64,000 nt of DNA from Gordonia jacobaea. GTDB lineage: Bacteria; Actinomycetota; Actinomycetes; Mycobacteriales; Mycobacteriaceae. Where the stretch lies: the NCBI RefSeq assembly GCF_001186365.1, contig NZ_LDTZ01000018.1:124001-188000 (forward strand), read 5' to 3'. How positions within the stretch are numbered: position 1 is the stretch's first letter; every line of letters starts with the position of its first letter. The notes under the pieces are model-generated. The model was not told the DNA's origin, did no database searches, and saw only the letters and a list, made by a program, of their open reading frames with translations. Both the position numbers and the translations under genes were made by a program. Shown piece after piece: positions 7,622 through 16,199 of the stretch.

Positions 7622-9139
7622 CGGGGGCAGCAGTCCGCCGGGAACCGGTGTCGTCGTGGTCGTGGTGGCAGGCGCCTGCCTGCCCGTGCCGGTACCGCGC
7701 TGGTTATTCGACTGGGACGCATTGCCATTCGGACCAGCTTCCCCGGAGGGTTGCTGATTGTCTGGAGTGGGTGTCTGCTCGCCGGGAGCGGGCTCCCTCG
7801 ACGGCGGGGCAAACTCCGGCGGCAGCAGATTCGGCGGAATCGTGATCCCCGGCGGCAGCGGCAAGGTGGGACGACTGGTCTCGGCGCTGGGTGGCCGCGT
7901 AGTCGTCGACGGCGTACTCGGACGCGCGGAGAGTGTGAGCGTCGACGGCGACGGCGTGGTCGGCGGCAGTTGCGTTGTCGCCCACCCGGGTCCGTCGTCC
8001 TCCCGGGCTGTGCGCGGAGCTTCGGCCGGCGTCGACGTGAGTTGCGTCGGTTCCTGTCTCGTCTCCGAGGGGACGACGTCGGCTTCGTCGGATGCGGTCG
8101 ACATCGACGCCACTCGAGCACTCGAAGGCGATGGGATGTCGGTGGTATTCCCGGTGAGGGTCGACCCCACCGCGTACACCGTGAACATCGCTGCCGCGAT
8201 GACCACGGCGGCGACAGCAATCGGCAGCGGCGAAAGCACTCCCCTGCGCCTCCCGCCTCCCATAAAGGTCAGGCGACTCGGTGCCGCCGCCTGCTCGGAC
8301 GAGAGCATCGCGGCACCCACAGCGGCGGTCTGTTCCGGGTTCGTCGGGACGATGACCTCGATGAGGCCGCCATCGGCATCCTCTTCGGGCACCATGTCGG
8401 CGATGGTCGGCAGGTTCGCCAGGCCACCGACAAGGACAATGGCGCACGCCGAATGCGTTGCGAGGTAACGGCTCAGCTCTTCGCGAGCGTCGAGCAGGAA
8501 CGGACGAACCGCTGCGGCGAGCGTTGCATCGCCGATCCGGAACCGGCCTGCGGCGTCGGCTGTGCCGTGCTCGCCCGACTCCTCCTTGGCAGTTCGGACG
8601 GCGCTACGCAACGCGTTGCGACTGAGTTTGCTCGAGAACGAACCACTCACGGCGCCCGCGTCGATCACTTCGCGGACGATCGCGTCGTCGAGGGCGCGAC
8701 CCGACAGCGCGCGCGAGTGTGTGATGTCGCCGATCGCTCCGGTCGAGGGATCGACGGTGTAGAGGGTCATGCCGGTGTCGCCGCAGTCGACGACGACCAC
8801 TGATCGATACCGCCCGATCTGACCCGTTTCGGTCAGGCAGGCCGTAACGGCCTCCTCGACGGAGACAAGGTGGATCTGTCGGCGCGGACCCGATCCTGTC
8901 GAACCGACGAGTTCACGCCCGAGGTCGCCGCCTGCCGCGACGCCGATCGGTCCGACACGCCGGTCGGCACCTCGCGCGGCGTCGAGCATGAGGTCGATGC
9001 CTGCGTTGACCCTGCCCGCGGTGTCGTGGCCATCGCTGGGATCGACGTCGATCACTCGCGACTCCACGAGTTCGCGTCCCGATCCGTCACGGGTCAGCAG
9101 GACAAAGTGGATCATGCCCTGACCCAACGAAACACCCAT
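7616..9139 (-). CDS. Actin/Hsp70-fold ATPase-like membrane protein with Pro/Thr-rich extracytoplasmic tail
   Basis: About 507 residues. The N-terminal ~300 look like an actin/Hsp70-type nucleotide-binding fold: a first beta-hairpin GVSLGQGMIHFVLL, the phosphate-2-like VVVDCGDTGMTLYTV, and the adenosine-like AIVLVGGLANLPTIADMV. A basic GGGRRRG patch and a single membrane helix follow (PIAVAAVVIAAAMFTVYAVG), then roughly 170 residues of Thr/Pro/Ser-rich sequence predicted outside. This layout resembles actinobacterial Hsp70-like and DUF7159-type proteins of unknown function. The start is uncertain: Met at 9139 begins exactly at the fold, whereas a GTG at 9250 would add 37 residues lacking a recognisable motif. 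Its stop codon lies inside the 18-bp repeat array. Confidence 0.6.
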   Translation of the reverse strand: MGVSLGQGMIHFVLLTRDGSGRELVESRVIDVDPSDGHDTAGRVNAGIDLMLDAARGADRRVGPIGVAAGGDLGRELVGSTGSGPRRQIHLVSVEEAVTACLTETGQIGRYRSVVVVDCGDTGMTLYTVDPSTGAIGDITHSRALSGRALDDAIVREVIDAGAVSGSFSSKLSRNALRSAVRTAKEESGEHGTADAAGRFRIGDATLAAAVRPFLLDAREELSRYLATHSACAIVLVGGLANLPTIADMVPEEDADGGLIEVIVPTNPEQTAAVGAAMLSSEQAAAPSRLTFMGGGRRRGVLSPLPIAVAAVVIAAAMFTVYAVGSTLTGNTTDIPSPSSARVASMSTASDEADVVPSETRQEPTQLTSTPAEAPRTAREDDGPGWATTQLPPTTPSPSTLTLSARPSTPSTTTRPPSAETSRPTLPLPPGITIPPNLLPPEFAPPSREPAPGEQTPTPDNQQPSGEAGPNGNASQSNNQRGTGTGRQAPATTTTTTPVPGGLLPPP

Positions 9140-9386
9140 CGACGTCGTCTCGTCGTGGGTGGAGCGATCCTGTGGTCTATCCAGCGTCGAAGAGATTGGT
9201 TGCCTGCCCGTTTGTCGCCGTTCGTCGGTCGTTGCGACGTGCTCACGCACCTTCGCAGCGCGCCACTACTCGGTCAGTGCGCGCGTCCGGAACCTGAGGA
9301 TCCGAAGGGTCGCAGAGACTGATCAGACAGGTGCCGGATCAGCTCACGTCACGGGACACTTTACCGAAGCGTGCGCCATATTGTAA

Positions 9387-9710
9387 TCAATCCGTGCCCA
9401 AAGGATCTATTGACGCAGCTAGCCATAACATGAGGCTTCCGACACTGGCAAGGGATATAACGTCGAAGAATCTTCCTCTGACCTGCAGCAATCCAACTCG
9501 TGACGTTGGCAACACCGCACGCATGAGCGCGCCCAATAGCAAAGCCGTTCCGAAGACGAACGAACCGCGTCGCCACCGGTCGAACAACACCAGCGCCGCT
9601 CCGGCGATCACGCCCAGCATCACCAGGAGATAGGGAATCTGCGCGATGTAGGCGCGGACCCGACGGGCGTGGCGAAGCTGCCGCACCCGCGCATCCGTCG
9701 CGGAGTTCAC
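9387..9710 (-). CDS. DUF3017 small membrane protein
   Basis: A 107-residue protein with a charged N-terminus ([18 protein letters not shown]) and three predicted membrane helices (about residues 22-43, 49-68 and 81-100). This pattern and its position directly downstream of folD match DUF3017 proteins, which are widespread beside folD in actinobacteria. The start codon overlaps the folD stop by four bases (GTGA), so it is translationally coupled. Function is unknown. The region downstream (9140-9386) carries no gene if the next protein starts at 9139. Confidence 0.75.
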   Translation of the reverse strand: MNSATDARVRQLRHARRVRAYIAQIPYLLVMLGVIAGAALVLFDRWRRGSFVFGTALLLGALMRAVLPTSRVGLLQVRGRFFDVISLASVGSLMLWLAASIDPLGTD

Positions 9711-10591
9711 CGGCCGGAACCCCCGGCGACGCTCACTCCGGCCGCGAGATCTGCCTCCGCGCGCTCAACCACGTTGACGAGCAGGAACGCGCGCGTCAGT
9801 GGTCCGACGCCGCCCGGATTCGGCGACACATATCCCGCGACGTCCCACACGTCAGGGGCGACGTCGCCGACCAGCCCGTCCTCGGTGCGGCTGACGCCGA
9901 CATCGATGACAGCGGCGCCCGCCTTGACCATGTCTCCGGTGACCAGATGTGGCACACCTGCCGCTGCGATGACAATGTCGGCACGCTTGATCTCTGCGGC
10001 GAGGTCGCGGGTTCCGGTGTGACACAGCGTCACCGTCGCGTTCTCGCTGCGCCGAGTGAGCAGCAGGCCGATCGGGCGACCGATCGTCACGCCACGGCCG
10101 ACAACGGTGACGCGCGCGCCGTTGATCGGGATGTCGTACCGACGCAGCAGGTGGATCACTCCGCGCGGCGTGCACGGGAGCGTCGACTCCTTGCCGAGGA
10201 CGAGTCGTCCGAGGTTGATCGGGTGCAAACCGTCGGCGTCCTTGGCGGGATCGATCCGCTCGAGCGCGGCGTTCTCGTCGAGGTGTCGCGGCAGCGGGAG
10301 TTGCACGATGTAGCCGGTGCAGCCGGGGTCGGCGTTGAGTTCGTCGATGGCTGCGTTGAGGTCTTCTGTGGTGGCGTCCGCGGGGAGATCCTTGCGGATC
10401 GACGCGATACCGATCTTGGCGCAGTCGGAATGCTTGCCCTTGACGTAGGACTGCGAACCCGGGTCGTCGCCGACGAGGATCGTGCCGAGACCCGGCATCA
10501 CGCCGGCCATCCGCAGCTTGTCGACGCGTTCACGGAGATCGGCGAAGATCTCGTCGCGGGTCAGCTTGCCGTCGAGTCGTATCGCGCTCAC
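9707..10591 (-). CDS. folD: Bifunctional methylenetetrahydrofolate dehydrogenase / methenyltetrahydrofolate cyclohydrolase
   Basis: A 294-residue cytoplasmic enzyme that interconverts 5,10-methylene-THF and 10-formyl-THF with NADP+. The catalytic signature [15 protein letters not shown] supplies the active-site Tyr and Lys, [10 protein letters not shown] is the second family signature, and [16 protein letters not shown] is the Rossmann NADP loop. The C-terminal [18 protein letters not shown] is also conserved. The GTG start at 10591 is preceded at six bases by AACAAT, a possible -10 element, so the transcript may be leaderless. Length is normal. Confidence 0.97.
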   Translation of the reverse strand: MSAIRLDGKLTRDEIFADLRERVDKLRMAGVMPGLGTILVGDDPGSQSYVKGKHSDCAKIGIASIRKDLPADATTEDLNAAIDELNADPGCTGYIVQLPLPRHLDENAALERIDPAKDADGLHPINLGRLVLGKESTLPCTPRGVIHLLRRYDIPINGARVTVVGRGVTIGRPIGLLLTRRSENATVTLCHTGTRDLAAEIKRADIVIAAAGVPHLVTGDMVKAGAAVIDVGVSRTEDGLVGDVAPDVWDVAGYVSPNPGGVGPLTRAFLLVNVVERAEADLAAGVSVAGGSGR

Positions 10592-10698
10592 CCGTCCATT
10601 GTTCCATCCTGCGCGACGTGCGGTGTCAGGTGTCGGGTGTCAATAGTTTGGGAAGTCGGGGTCGAGGATGCGCTGCGACGCCCGAGTACCGTGCTGCC

Positions 10699-11655
10699 AT
10701 GTCCACGAATGCTGCCCGCCCGGTCACCGTCGCCGACGTCAGAAGGGCGCGGGGCCGCATCGCCGCGCACGTTCGACGCACTCCGGTGCTGCGCGCCGAA
10801 CTCGACACGGTCAACGGGCGCGTGCCGGTGGCTTTCAAGCTCGAGTACCTGCAACTCGGCGGTTCGTTCAAAGCCCGCGGGAGCGTGAATGCCGTAATGG
10901 CCGCACGCGAGGCGGGAAACCTCTCGGAGAGCGGCGTCGTCGTGGCGTCCGGCGGAAACGCCGCGATCGGCGCAGCGCACGCGGCACGCATCGTCGGCAC
11001 ACGGTGCACCGTCGTCGTACCCGAGAACGCCCCACCGGTGAAAGTGACGGCGCTACGGGATCTGGGAGCCGAGGTTCGGCTGCACGGCTCGAAATATCAT
11101 GACGCCGCCGAGTTCGCGGATGCTCTCGCCACGGAGACCGGTGCGCTGCTGCTGCACGCATACGACCTCCCCGACGTCGTCGCGGGCGCCGGAACCATCG
11201 CCCTCGAGTTGGCCGCCGAGGTCCCCGGACCACAGACCGTCGTCGCGTGCGTGGGAGGCGGCGGACTGCTCGGGGGTCTCGCAGCGGCCCAGCGTCCCGG
11301 CGATCGTCTCGTCGGCGCGGAGCCCACCGGAGCGTCGAGTCTGCATCAGGCGATAGAGGCGGGCGGGCCGGTATCCGTCGAGCTCGACAGCATCGCCGCG
11401 GACTCCTTGGGCGCCACCAGGATCGGCGACATCTGCTGGTCGACCATCGCCGACAAGACAGTCGAGAGCGTCGTCGTCTCCGACGACGAGATCATCGCCG
11501 CGCGTCGAATGCTGTGGGAGCAGTTCCGGATTGTCGTCGAGCACGGCACCGCCACCGCAGTCGCGGCGGTCGTCGCGGGGCTGGTGACGCCGGCCCCCGA
11601 CTCGACGCTGTGCGTGCTGCTGTGCGGAGCCAACACCCGACTCGACGACCTCTGA
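10699..11655 (+). CDS. PLP-dependent serine/threonine dehydratase-like protein, no regulatory domain
   Basis: A 318-residue fold-type II PLP enzyme. Lys58 in GGSFKARG is the Schiff-base lysine, SGGNAAIGAA (about 94-103) binds the substrate carboxylate, and CVGGGGLLGGLA is the glycine loop for the PLP phosphate. It has only the catalytic domain, as in catabolic threonine deaminases and serine racemase-like enzymes, so it is probably not the feedback-regulated IlvA. Substrate is not proven. The ATG at 10699 is chosen because TACCGT lies exactly six bases before it (10687-10692), the leaderless pattern seen repeatedly in this window, and because the upstream in-frame extension has no family similarity. 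Confidence 0.8.
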   Translation: MSTNAARPVTVADVRRARGRIAAHVRRTPVLRAELDTVNGRVPVAFKLEYLQLGGSFKARGSVNAVMAAREAGNLSESGVVVASGGNAAIGAAHAARIVGTRCTVVVPENAPPVKVTALRDLGAEVRLHGSKYHDAAEFADALATETGALLLHAYDLPDVVAGAGTIALELAAEVPGPQTVVACVGGGGLLGGLAAAQRPGDRLVGAEPTGASSLHQAIEAGGPVSVELDSIAADSLGATRIGDICWSTIADKTVESVVVSDDEIIAARRMLWEQFRIVVEHGTATAVAAVVAGLVTPAPDSTLCVLLCGANTRLDDL

Positions 11656-11657
11656 GC

Positions 11658-11762
11658 CGACTGGGCGCTCCCTCGCGTCGACTGGGCGTCCCCTCGCGCC
11701 GACTGGGCGCTCCCTCGCGTCGACTGGGCGTCCCCTCATGTCGACTGGGCGCTCCCTCGCGT
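11658..11762 (+). repeat. Five tandem copies of a 21-bp unit between the dehydratase gene and trmL
   Basis: Units start at 11658, 11679, 11700, 11721 and 11742; a degenerate sixth begins at 11763. Each starts cgactgggcg and ends in a variant of cctcgcgt. The array begins two bases after the dehydratase stop codon. Because 21 is divisible by three, an antisense frame stays open as a heptad repeat, but it has no other support as a gene. Confidence 0.95.
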
Positions 11763-11821
11763 CGACTGTGCGTCGACCGCCCCCGGCGGGGCGTCGGATC
11801 ACGCTCTGCACAATGGACCCC

Positions 11822-12286
11822 ATGTTCCGCATCATGTTCTATCAGCCGTGCATCCCGCCCAACACGGGTAACGCGATCCGGCTGGCTGCCAACACCGGCT
11901 GCGAACTCCATCTGATCGAGCCGCTCGGTTTCTCGATGTCCGACGCTCAGGTGAAACGAGCTGGCCTCGACTACCACGAGATGGCGAACGTGACCGTCCA
12001 CCCGAACCTCGTCACAGCGTTCACCGAGCTGAAACCGCAACGCGTCTTCGCATTTACCGCGCATGCATCGCGCTATCACACCGACGTCGACTATCGCCCC
12101 GGCGACGTACTGCTGTTCGGTCCGGAACCCACCGGACTCCCCGACGACGTGCTCGCCGAACCCGAGATCACCGACCGGCTTCGTATCCCGATGCTCGCCG
12201 GGCGCCGCTCACACAACCTGGCGAATGCCGCGAGCATCGTCGTCTACGAGGCGTGGCGACAGAACGGATTCGACGGCGCGGTGTGA
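11822..12286 (+). CDS. trmL: tRNA (cytidine/uridine(34)-2'-O)-methyltransferase TrmL
   Basis: A 154-residue SPOUT-class methyltransferase that methylates the ribose of the wobble base in leucine tRNAs using S-adenosylmethionine. Three SPOUT motifs are visible: PPNTGNAIRLAANTG near the N-terminus, LFGPEPTGLPDD in the middle, and the knot-forming IPMLAGRRSHNLANAASIVVYEAWRQ at the C-terminus. The ATG at 11822 begins the protein as MFRIMFYQP, as in other family members; an ATG three codons upstream (11813) is possible. CACAAT lies seven bases before 11822, compatible with a leaderless start. Both ends abut repeat arrays. Confidence 0.93.
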   Translation: MFRIMFYQPCIPPNTGNAIRLAANTGCELHLIEPLGFSMSDAQVKRAGLDYHEMANVTVHPNLVTAFTELKPQRVFAFTAHASRYHTDVDYRPGDVLLFGPEPTGLPDDVLAEPEITDRLRIPMLAGRRSHNLANAASIVVYEAWRQNGFDGAV

Positions 12287-12314
12287 CGAAATTTCCTGCG
12301 CACTAACGGGACTG

Positions 12315-12377
12315 GCGCACAGTCGGCGCCACGGAGCGCACAGTCGGCCTTACGTGACGCACAGTCGGCGCTATGCG
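12315..12377 (+). repeat. Three tandem copies of a 21-bp unit after trmL
   Basis: Units start at 12315, 12336 and 12357. The conserved half is gcgcacagtcggc, followed by about eight variable bases. It lies in the 142-base gap between the convergent trmL and DUF167 genes. Period is the same as the array at 11658 but the sequence is different; no gene is visible in the gap. Confidence 0.9.
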
Positions 12378-12428
12378 GGACCCACTCGATGGAATCGCGT
12401 CCGCTCGGCAGACGGATGGACCGCCCGC

Positions 12429-12656
12429 CTAGCCGACGCGGAAACGCTTGGTGCGCGCTGTCGCTCCCCCGATGAGCGCCACCTTGGACTTCGGCACGCC
12501 AAGGTGCTTGGCGAGCAGTTCGGCGACCGCCTTGTTCGCCTTACCCTCTGTGGCGGGCTCGCGCACGTAGATGGTGATGGAACCGTCCGGCCCGGTCTCG
12601 ACGAGCGGCCCCTTGCGACTACTCGGTTTTGCCGTGACGATCACCTGTTTCGCCAT
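12429..12656 (-). CDS. DUF167/YggU family protein
   Basis: A 75-residue cytoplasmic protein of the DUF167 (YggU) family, whose biochemical role is not established. The family core is clear: a first strand VIVTAKPSSRKGP, then IYVREPATEGKANKAVAELLAKHLGVPKSKVALIGGATARTKRFRV, with the conserved A-x-E-G-K-A-N motif before the helix. The ATG at 12656 follows a strong GGGGAGAGG ribosome-binding site. It lies 116 bases downstream of dnaE2 on the same strand, separated by a 17-bp repeat array, so co-transcription is possible but unproven. Confidence 0.88.
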   Translation of the reverse strand: MAKQVIVTAKPSSRKGPLVETGPDGSITIYVREPATEGKANKAVAELLAKHLGVPKSKVALIGGATARTKRFRVG

Positions 12657-12703
12657 CTGTTCCTCTCCCCGCTGTCGTTGTGCGCGAATGCTTCCGCGCA
12701 GTT

Positions 12704-12780
12704 GTCAGTGCAAATCTCACATCAGTGCAAATCTCACATCAGTGCACATGTCAGATCAGTGCACATGTCACGTCAGTGCC
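12704..12780 (+). repeat. About 4.5 tandem copies of a 17-bp unit overlapping the dnaE2 stop
   Basis: Units start at 12704, 12721, 12738 and 12755, with a partial fifth at 12772; the first two read rtcagtgcaaatctcac and the next two have cacatgtca in the variable half. The partial fifth unit carries TCA at 12773-12775, which is the dnaE2 stop codon on the minus strand. Confidence 0.93.
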
Positions 12781-15700
12781 AATCCCGTGAGCGGGTACCC
12801 ACTCGAAGATCCATCCGCTGCAACCGATCTGCAACCACCGTCACCGCGCCCTCTGCATTCTGCACTCTGCCGCGTACCAGCAGCGCCGATGCCGAGTGTG
12901 CCAGCTCGCGATACCGCGACCACAGCCCGACCGAACACACCACGTTGACCATTCCGGTCTCGTCTTCGAGGTTGATGAACGTCACGCCGGATGCTGTCGC
13001 CGGACGCTGCCGGTGGGTGACAGCCCCTCCGACGATGACACGTGACCCATCCGGCACAGACAATAGCGCCTCTGCGGGCAGGACACCTATCGCAGTCAAC
13101 CGTGGACGCAGGAACTGTGTCGGATAGTTCGACGGCGTGATCCCCGTCGCCCAGGCATCGGTGGCGGCCAGCTCGACATCCGACAATCCCGGCAGCGTCG
13201 GTACCTGCGCAGATGACTCCAACTCGAGATGTTCGACGCTCGCGGTGGCCGCGGCGCCCGCCTCCCACAACGCTTGTCGTCGACTCATGCCGAAACACTC
13301 GAACGCCCCCGCGCCCGCCAGCCCCTCCAGGTGCGCGAGGTTGAGATCGGCTCGCCGCGACAGGTCGGTGATGCTCGCATACGGACCGTCGACTCCCCTG
13401 GATTCGACGATGCGCGCCGCGACGTCGTCTCCGACCCCGCGTATCGACGCCAATCCGAGCCGCACGTCGAGTCCGTCATTCTCCAACGTCGCCTCGGCCA
13501 GCGACGCGTTGATATGCGGTCGGTGCACGTCGACGCCGTGTCGGCGGGCGTCGGCGACCAACGACTGCGGCGAGTAGAAGCCCATGGGTTGTGCACGCAG
13601 CAACGCGGCGCAGAAGGCGGCCGGATGGTGCAGCTTGAACCACGACGAGTAGAAGACCAACGATGCGAAACTCTGCGAATGACTTTCGGGGAAGCCGAAA
13701 TTGGCGAAGGCTGCCATCTTCTCGTAGATCCGGTCGGCGATGTCGCCGGTGATGCCATGCGAGCGCTGCATGCCCTCGTAGAAGCGTCGACGGAGCTGGT
13801 GCATACGCTCCGGTGATCGCTTCGACCCCATGGCCCGACGGAGCTGATCCGCCTCGGCGGCGTCGAATCCGGCAACGTCGACGGCCAACTGCATGAGCTG
13901 CTCCTGGAACAGCGGTACACCGAGTGTGCGCTTGAGCGCGGGCCACATCGACGGATGCTCGACGGTCGGCTCCTCCTGGCCGTTGCGTCGCCGGATGAAC
14001 GGGTGAACCGATCCGCCCTGGATCGGTCCCGGACGGATCAGTGCGACCTCGACGACCAGATCGTAGAAGCAGCGCGGCTTCAATCGCGGGAGGGTCGCCA
14101 TCTGCGCTCGCGATTCCACCTGGAAAACCCCGACAGAGTCTGCGCGACAGAGCATCTCGTACACGGCCTGCTCGGTGAGGTCGAGTTTGGCGAGGTCGAC
14201 ATGGATGTTCTTGTGTTCGGCGACCAGATCGATCGCGTAGTGCAACGCCGAGAGCATCCCGAGGCCGAGTAGGTCGAACTTGACCAAACCGATTGCGGCA
14301 CAGTCGTCTTTGTCCCACTGCAACACACTACGGTTCTCCATCCGCGCCCACTCCGTCGGACAGACATCGGCGATGGGACGATCACAGATCACCATTCCGC
14401 CGGAGTGGATGCCGAGATGCCTTGGCATGTTGGCGATTTCGCCAGCGAGGTCGAGTACGTCGTCGGGCGCGGTGTCGGGCATCTTGCTCCAGGCGTCTTG
14501 CTGACCGCTGGCATAGCCGAGTGCCCGCGCCATGTCGCGCACCGACGATCGACCCCGATAGGTGATCACGTTGGCGACCTGTGCGCTGTACTCGCGGCCA
14601 TACCGTCGGTACACGTACTGGATCGCCTCCTCACGACGGTCCGATTCGATGTCGACGTCGATGTCCGGTGGCCCGTCACGCTCGGGCGAGAGGAACCTCT
14701 CGAACAGCAACTCGTTGGCCACCGGGTCGACGTTGGTGATACCCAACGCGTAACACACCGCGGAGTTGGCAGCACTCCCCCGACCTTGGCACAGGATGTC
14801 GTTGCGTTTACAGAAGTCGACGATGTCGGCGACGACGAGAAAATAGCCGGGAAAGGTGAGCGTCTCGACGATCGCCAGCTCGTGCTCGATCTGCCGGTAC
14901 GCCGCCGGATGTTCGGCCGGTGTCCCATAGCGGCGTCGTGCGCGGGTCATGGTGAGATGCCGTAGCCAACTGGACTCCGTGTGCCCGGCAGGCACGTCGA
15001 ACGGCGGCAACTGCGGCGCGATCAATCCGAGCGAGAAGGCGCAGTCGTCGGCGAGGTCTGCCGCGGTGGCGATGGCGTCGGGGTGCGCGGGCAGCAGGCG
15101 CATCATCTCGTCGCCACTGCGCAGATGCGCACCGCCGACCCCCGGCATCCAGCCTGCGATGGTCTCGATGTCGGTGCGAGCACGGACCGCCGCCATCGCC
15201 AGTGCGAGGCGTCGACGACGTGGCCCCGCGAAGTGCGCCCCCGACGTCGCGACGGTCGGCAGGCCGAATCGCCGCGCGAGGTCGGCGAGCACCGCATTGC
15301 GCTCGTCGTCGTCGGGCAGACCCTGCGCGGTGAGTTCAACGACGACGTCGTCGCGTCCGAACCGCTCGACCATTCCACCGAGAGCGGCCTCGGCAGCACC
15401 GATACCCGCACGATCCAACGCTCGCCGAACCGCGCCCTTGCGACAGCCCGTCAGGATCATCCAGTGCCCGGCGTCGCGGGTCAGCCGGTCGACGTCGTAG
15501 CGCAGCAACCCCTTCTCACCGCCGGACATGTGGGCGTCGGCAATAGCCCGTGACAACCTCCGATACCCCTCACTGTCACGCGCGAGGACCAGCAGATGCT
15601 CGCCGGCCGGATCGGTCACCCCGGTGCGGGTCACGTCCGGCTCCAGGGAGAGTTCGGCACCGAACACCGTCGGCATCGCGAATTCCTTTGCGGCCTCGGC

Positions 15701-16039
15701 AAATCGGACCACACCGTAGAAGCCGTCGTGGTCGGTGATCGACAGACCGGTCAGGTCGAGTCGGGCCGCCTCCTCCACCATCTCCTCGGGCATCGACGCC
15801 CCGTCGAGAAAACTGTAGGAACTGTGCGCGTGCAGTTCCGCGTAGCGCACAGACGATCGCTCACGAGACACCTCCGGCGCCGTGTAGGCGCCTCGCTTGC
15901 GCGACCACGCGGGGCTGTCGTTGCCGTCGCCCGCCAGCTCGGGACCGAAGAACTCCCCGGGACGACCGCCATCGGGCGAGCGCCCCGACAGCACCCGCTC
16001 CATCTCCCGCCACGTCGGCGGGCCCTGGTTCCAGCCCAC
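12773..16039 (-). CDS. dnaE2: Error-prone DNA polymerase DnaE2 (ImuC)
   Basis: A 1088-residue second copy of the C-family DNA polymerase III alpha subunit, which carries out translesion synthesis and damage-induced mutagenesis with ImuA' and ImuB. The PHP domain begins at YAELHAHSSYSFLDGAS, the polymerase catalytic loop is GPPDIDVDIESDRREEAIQYV, and the OB-fold region lies near the C-terminus (GVTFINLEDETGMVNVVCS). Length and the MGWNQGPPTWREMERVLSG start agree with mycobacterial DnaE2 and exclude the replicative DnaE1. The GTG at 16039 follows TATACT by six bases, so the mRNA is probably leaderless, and a LexA box overlaps this promoter. imuA and imuB lie 4-6 kb away under a second LexA box. 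The stop codon lies in a 17-bp repeat. Confidence 0.95.
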   Translation of the reverse strand: MGWNQGPPTWREMERVLSGRSPDGGRPGEFFGPELAGDGNDSPAWSRKRGAYTAPEVSRERSSVRYAELHAHSSYSFLDGASMPEEMVEEAARLDLTGLSITDHDGFYGVVRFAEAAKEFAMPTVFGAELSLEPDVTRTGVTDPAGEHLLVLARDSEGYRRLSRAIADAHMSGGEKGLLRYDVDRLTRDAGHWMILTGCRKGAVRRALDRAGIGAAEAALGGMVERFGRDDVVVELTAQGLPDDDERNAVLADLARRFGLPTVATSGAHFAGPRRRRLALAMAAVRARTDIETIAGWMPGVGGAHLRSGDEMMRLLPAHPDAIATAADLADDCAFSLGLIAPQLPPFDVPAGHTESSWLRHLTMTRARRRYGTPAEHPAAYRQIEHELAIVETLTFPGYFLVVADIVDFCKRNDILCQGRGSAANSAVCYALGITNVDPVANELLFERFLSPERDGPPDIDVDIESDRREEAIQYVYRRYGREYSAQVANVITYRGRSSVRDMARALGYASGQQDAWSKMPDTAPDDVLDLAGEIANMPRHLGIHSGGMVICDRPIADVCPTEWARMENRSVLQWDKDDCAAIGLVKFDLLGLGMLSALHYAIDLVAEHKNIHVDLAKLDLTEQAVYEMLCRADSVGVFQVESRAQMATLPRLKPRCFYDLVVEVALIRPGPIQGGSVHPFIRRRNGQEEPTVEHPSMWPALKRTLGVPLFQEQLMQLAVDVAGFDAAEADQLRRAMGSKRSPERMHQLRRRFYEGMQRSHGITGDIADRIYEKMAAFANFGFPESHSQSFASLVFYSSWFKLHHPAAFCAALLRAQPMGFYSPQSLVADARRHGVDVHRPHINASLAEATLENDGLDVRLGLASIRGVGDDVAARIVESRGVDGPYASITDLSRRADLNLAHLEGLAGAGAFECFGMSRRQALWEAGAAATASVEHLELESSAQVPTLPGLSDVELAATDAWATGITPSNYPTQFLRPRLTAIGVLPAEALLSVPDGSRVIVGGAVTHRQRPATASGVTFINLEDETGMVNVVCSVGLWSRYRELAHSASALLVRGRVQNAEGAVTVVADRLQRMDLRVGTRSRDWH

Positions 16040-16045
16040 TCAGCC

Positions 16046-16065
16046 AGTATAGAACACGTGTTCGA
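16046..16065 (-). promoter_or_regulatory. dnaE2 promoter (-10) overlapped by an SOS/LexA box
   Basis: TAGAACACGTGTTCGA at 16050-16065 differs from the mycobacterial LexA consensus TCGAAC-N4-GTTCGA at one position. TATACT on the minus strand (16051-16046) is a good -10 element and ends six bases before the GTG start. LexA bound here would cover the -10 and transcription start, giving tight repression until DNA damage. Confidence 0.85.
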
Positions 16066-16080
16066 CACCGGTCGACGCTA

Positions 16081-16144
16081 GATGTGGGTCGAACTGAAGG
16101 ATGTGGGCGCTGCAGCACCCACATCCTTCGATTGGACCCACATC
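16081..16144. repeat. 64-bp nested palindrome between dnaE2 and the MFS gene
   Basis: Outer arms GATGTGGGTC (16081-16090) and GACCCACATC (16135-16144) are perfect complements. After a 5-base mismatch on each side, GAAGGATGTGGG pairs with CCCACATCCTTC around a gctgca-type centre. The same aGGATGTGGG word also occurs twice as a direct repeat. It could fold as a long hairpin. It lies upstream of dnaE2 and downstream of the leftward MFS gene, so it may act as that operon's terminator. Confidence 0.85.
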
Positions 16145-16199
16145 CTCGCGCGACTCGACGACGTACGGCACCCGCGATCGTTCCGGCGCCGCAGCACCG

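Noticed and set aside
11492-12079. Antisense frame with repeated heptads (SRREGxP) over the 21-bp array
   Set aside because: The open frame exists only because the repeat period is a multiple of three; the remainder is antisense to trmL and the dehydratase gene.
11658-12780. Clustered short repeats considered as a CRISPR array
   Set aside because: Units are directly contiguous 17-21 bp repeats without spacers, and no cas genes are present.
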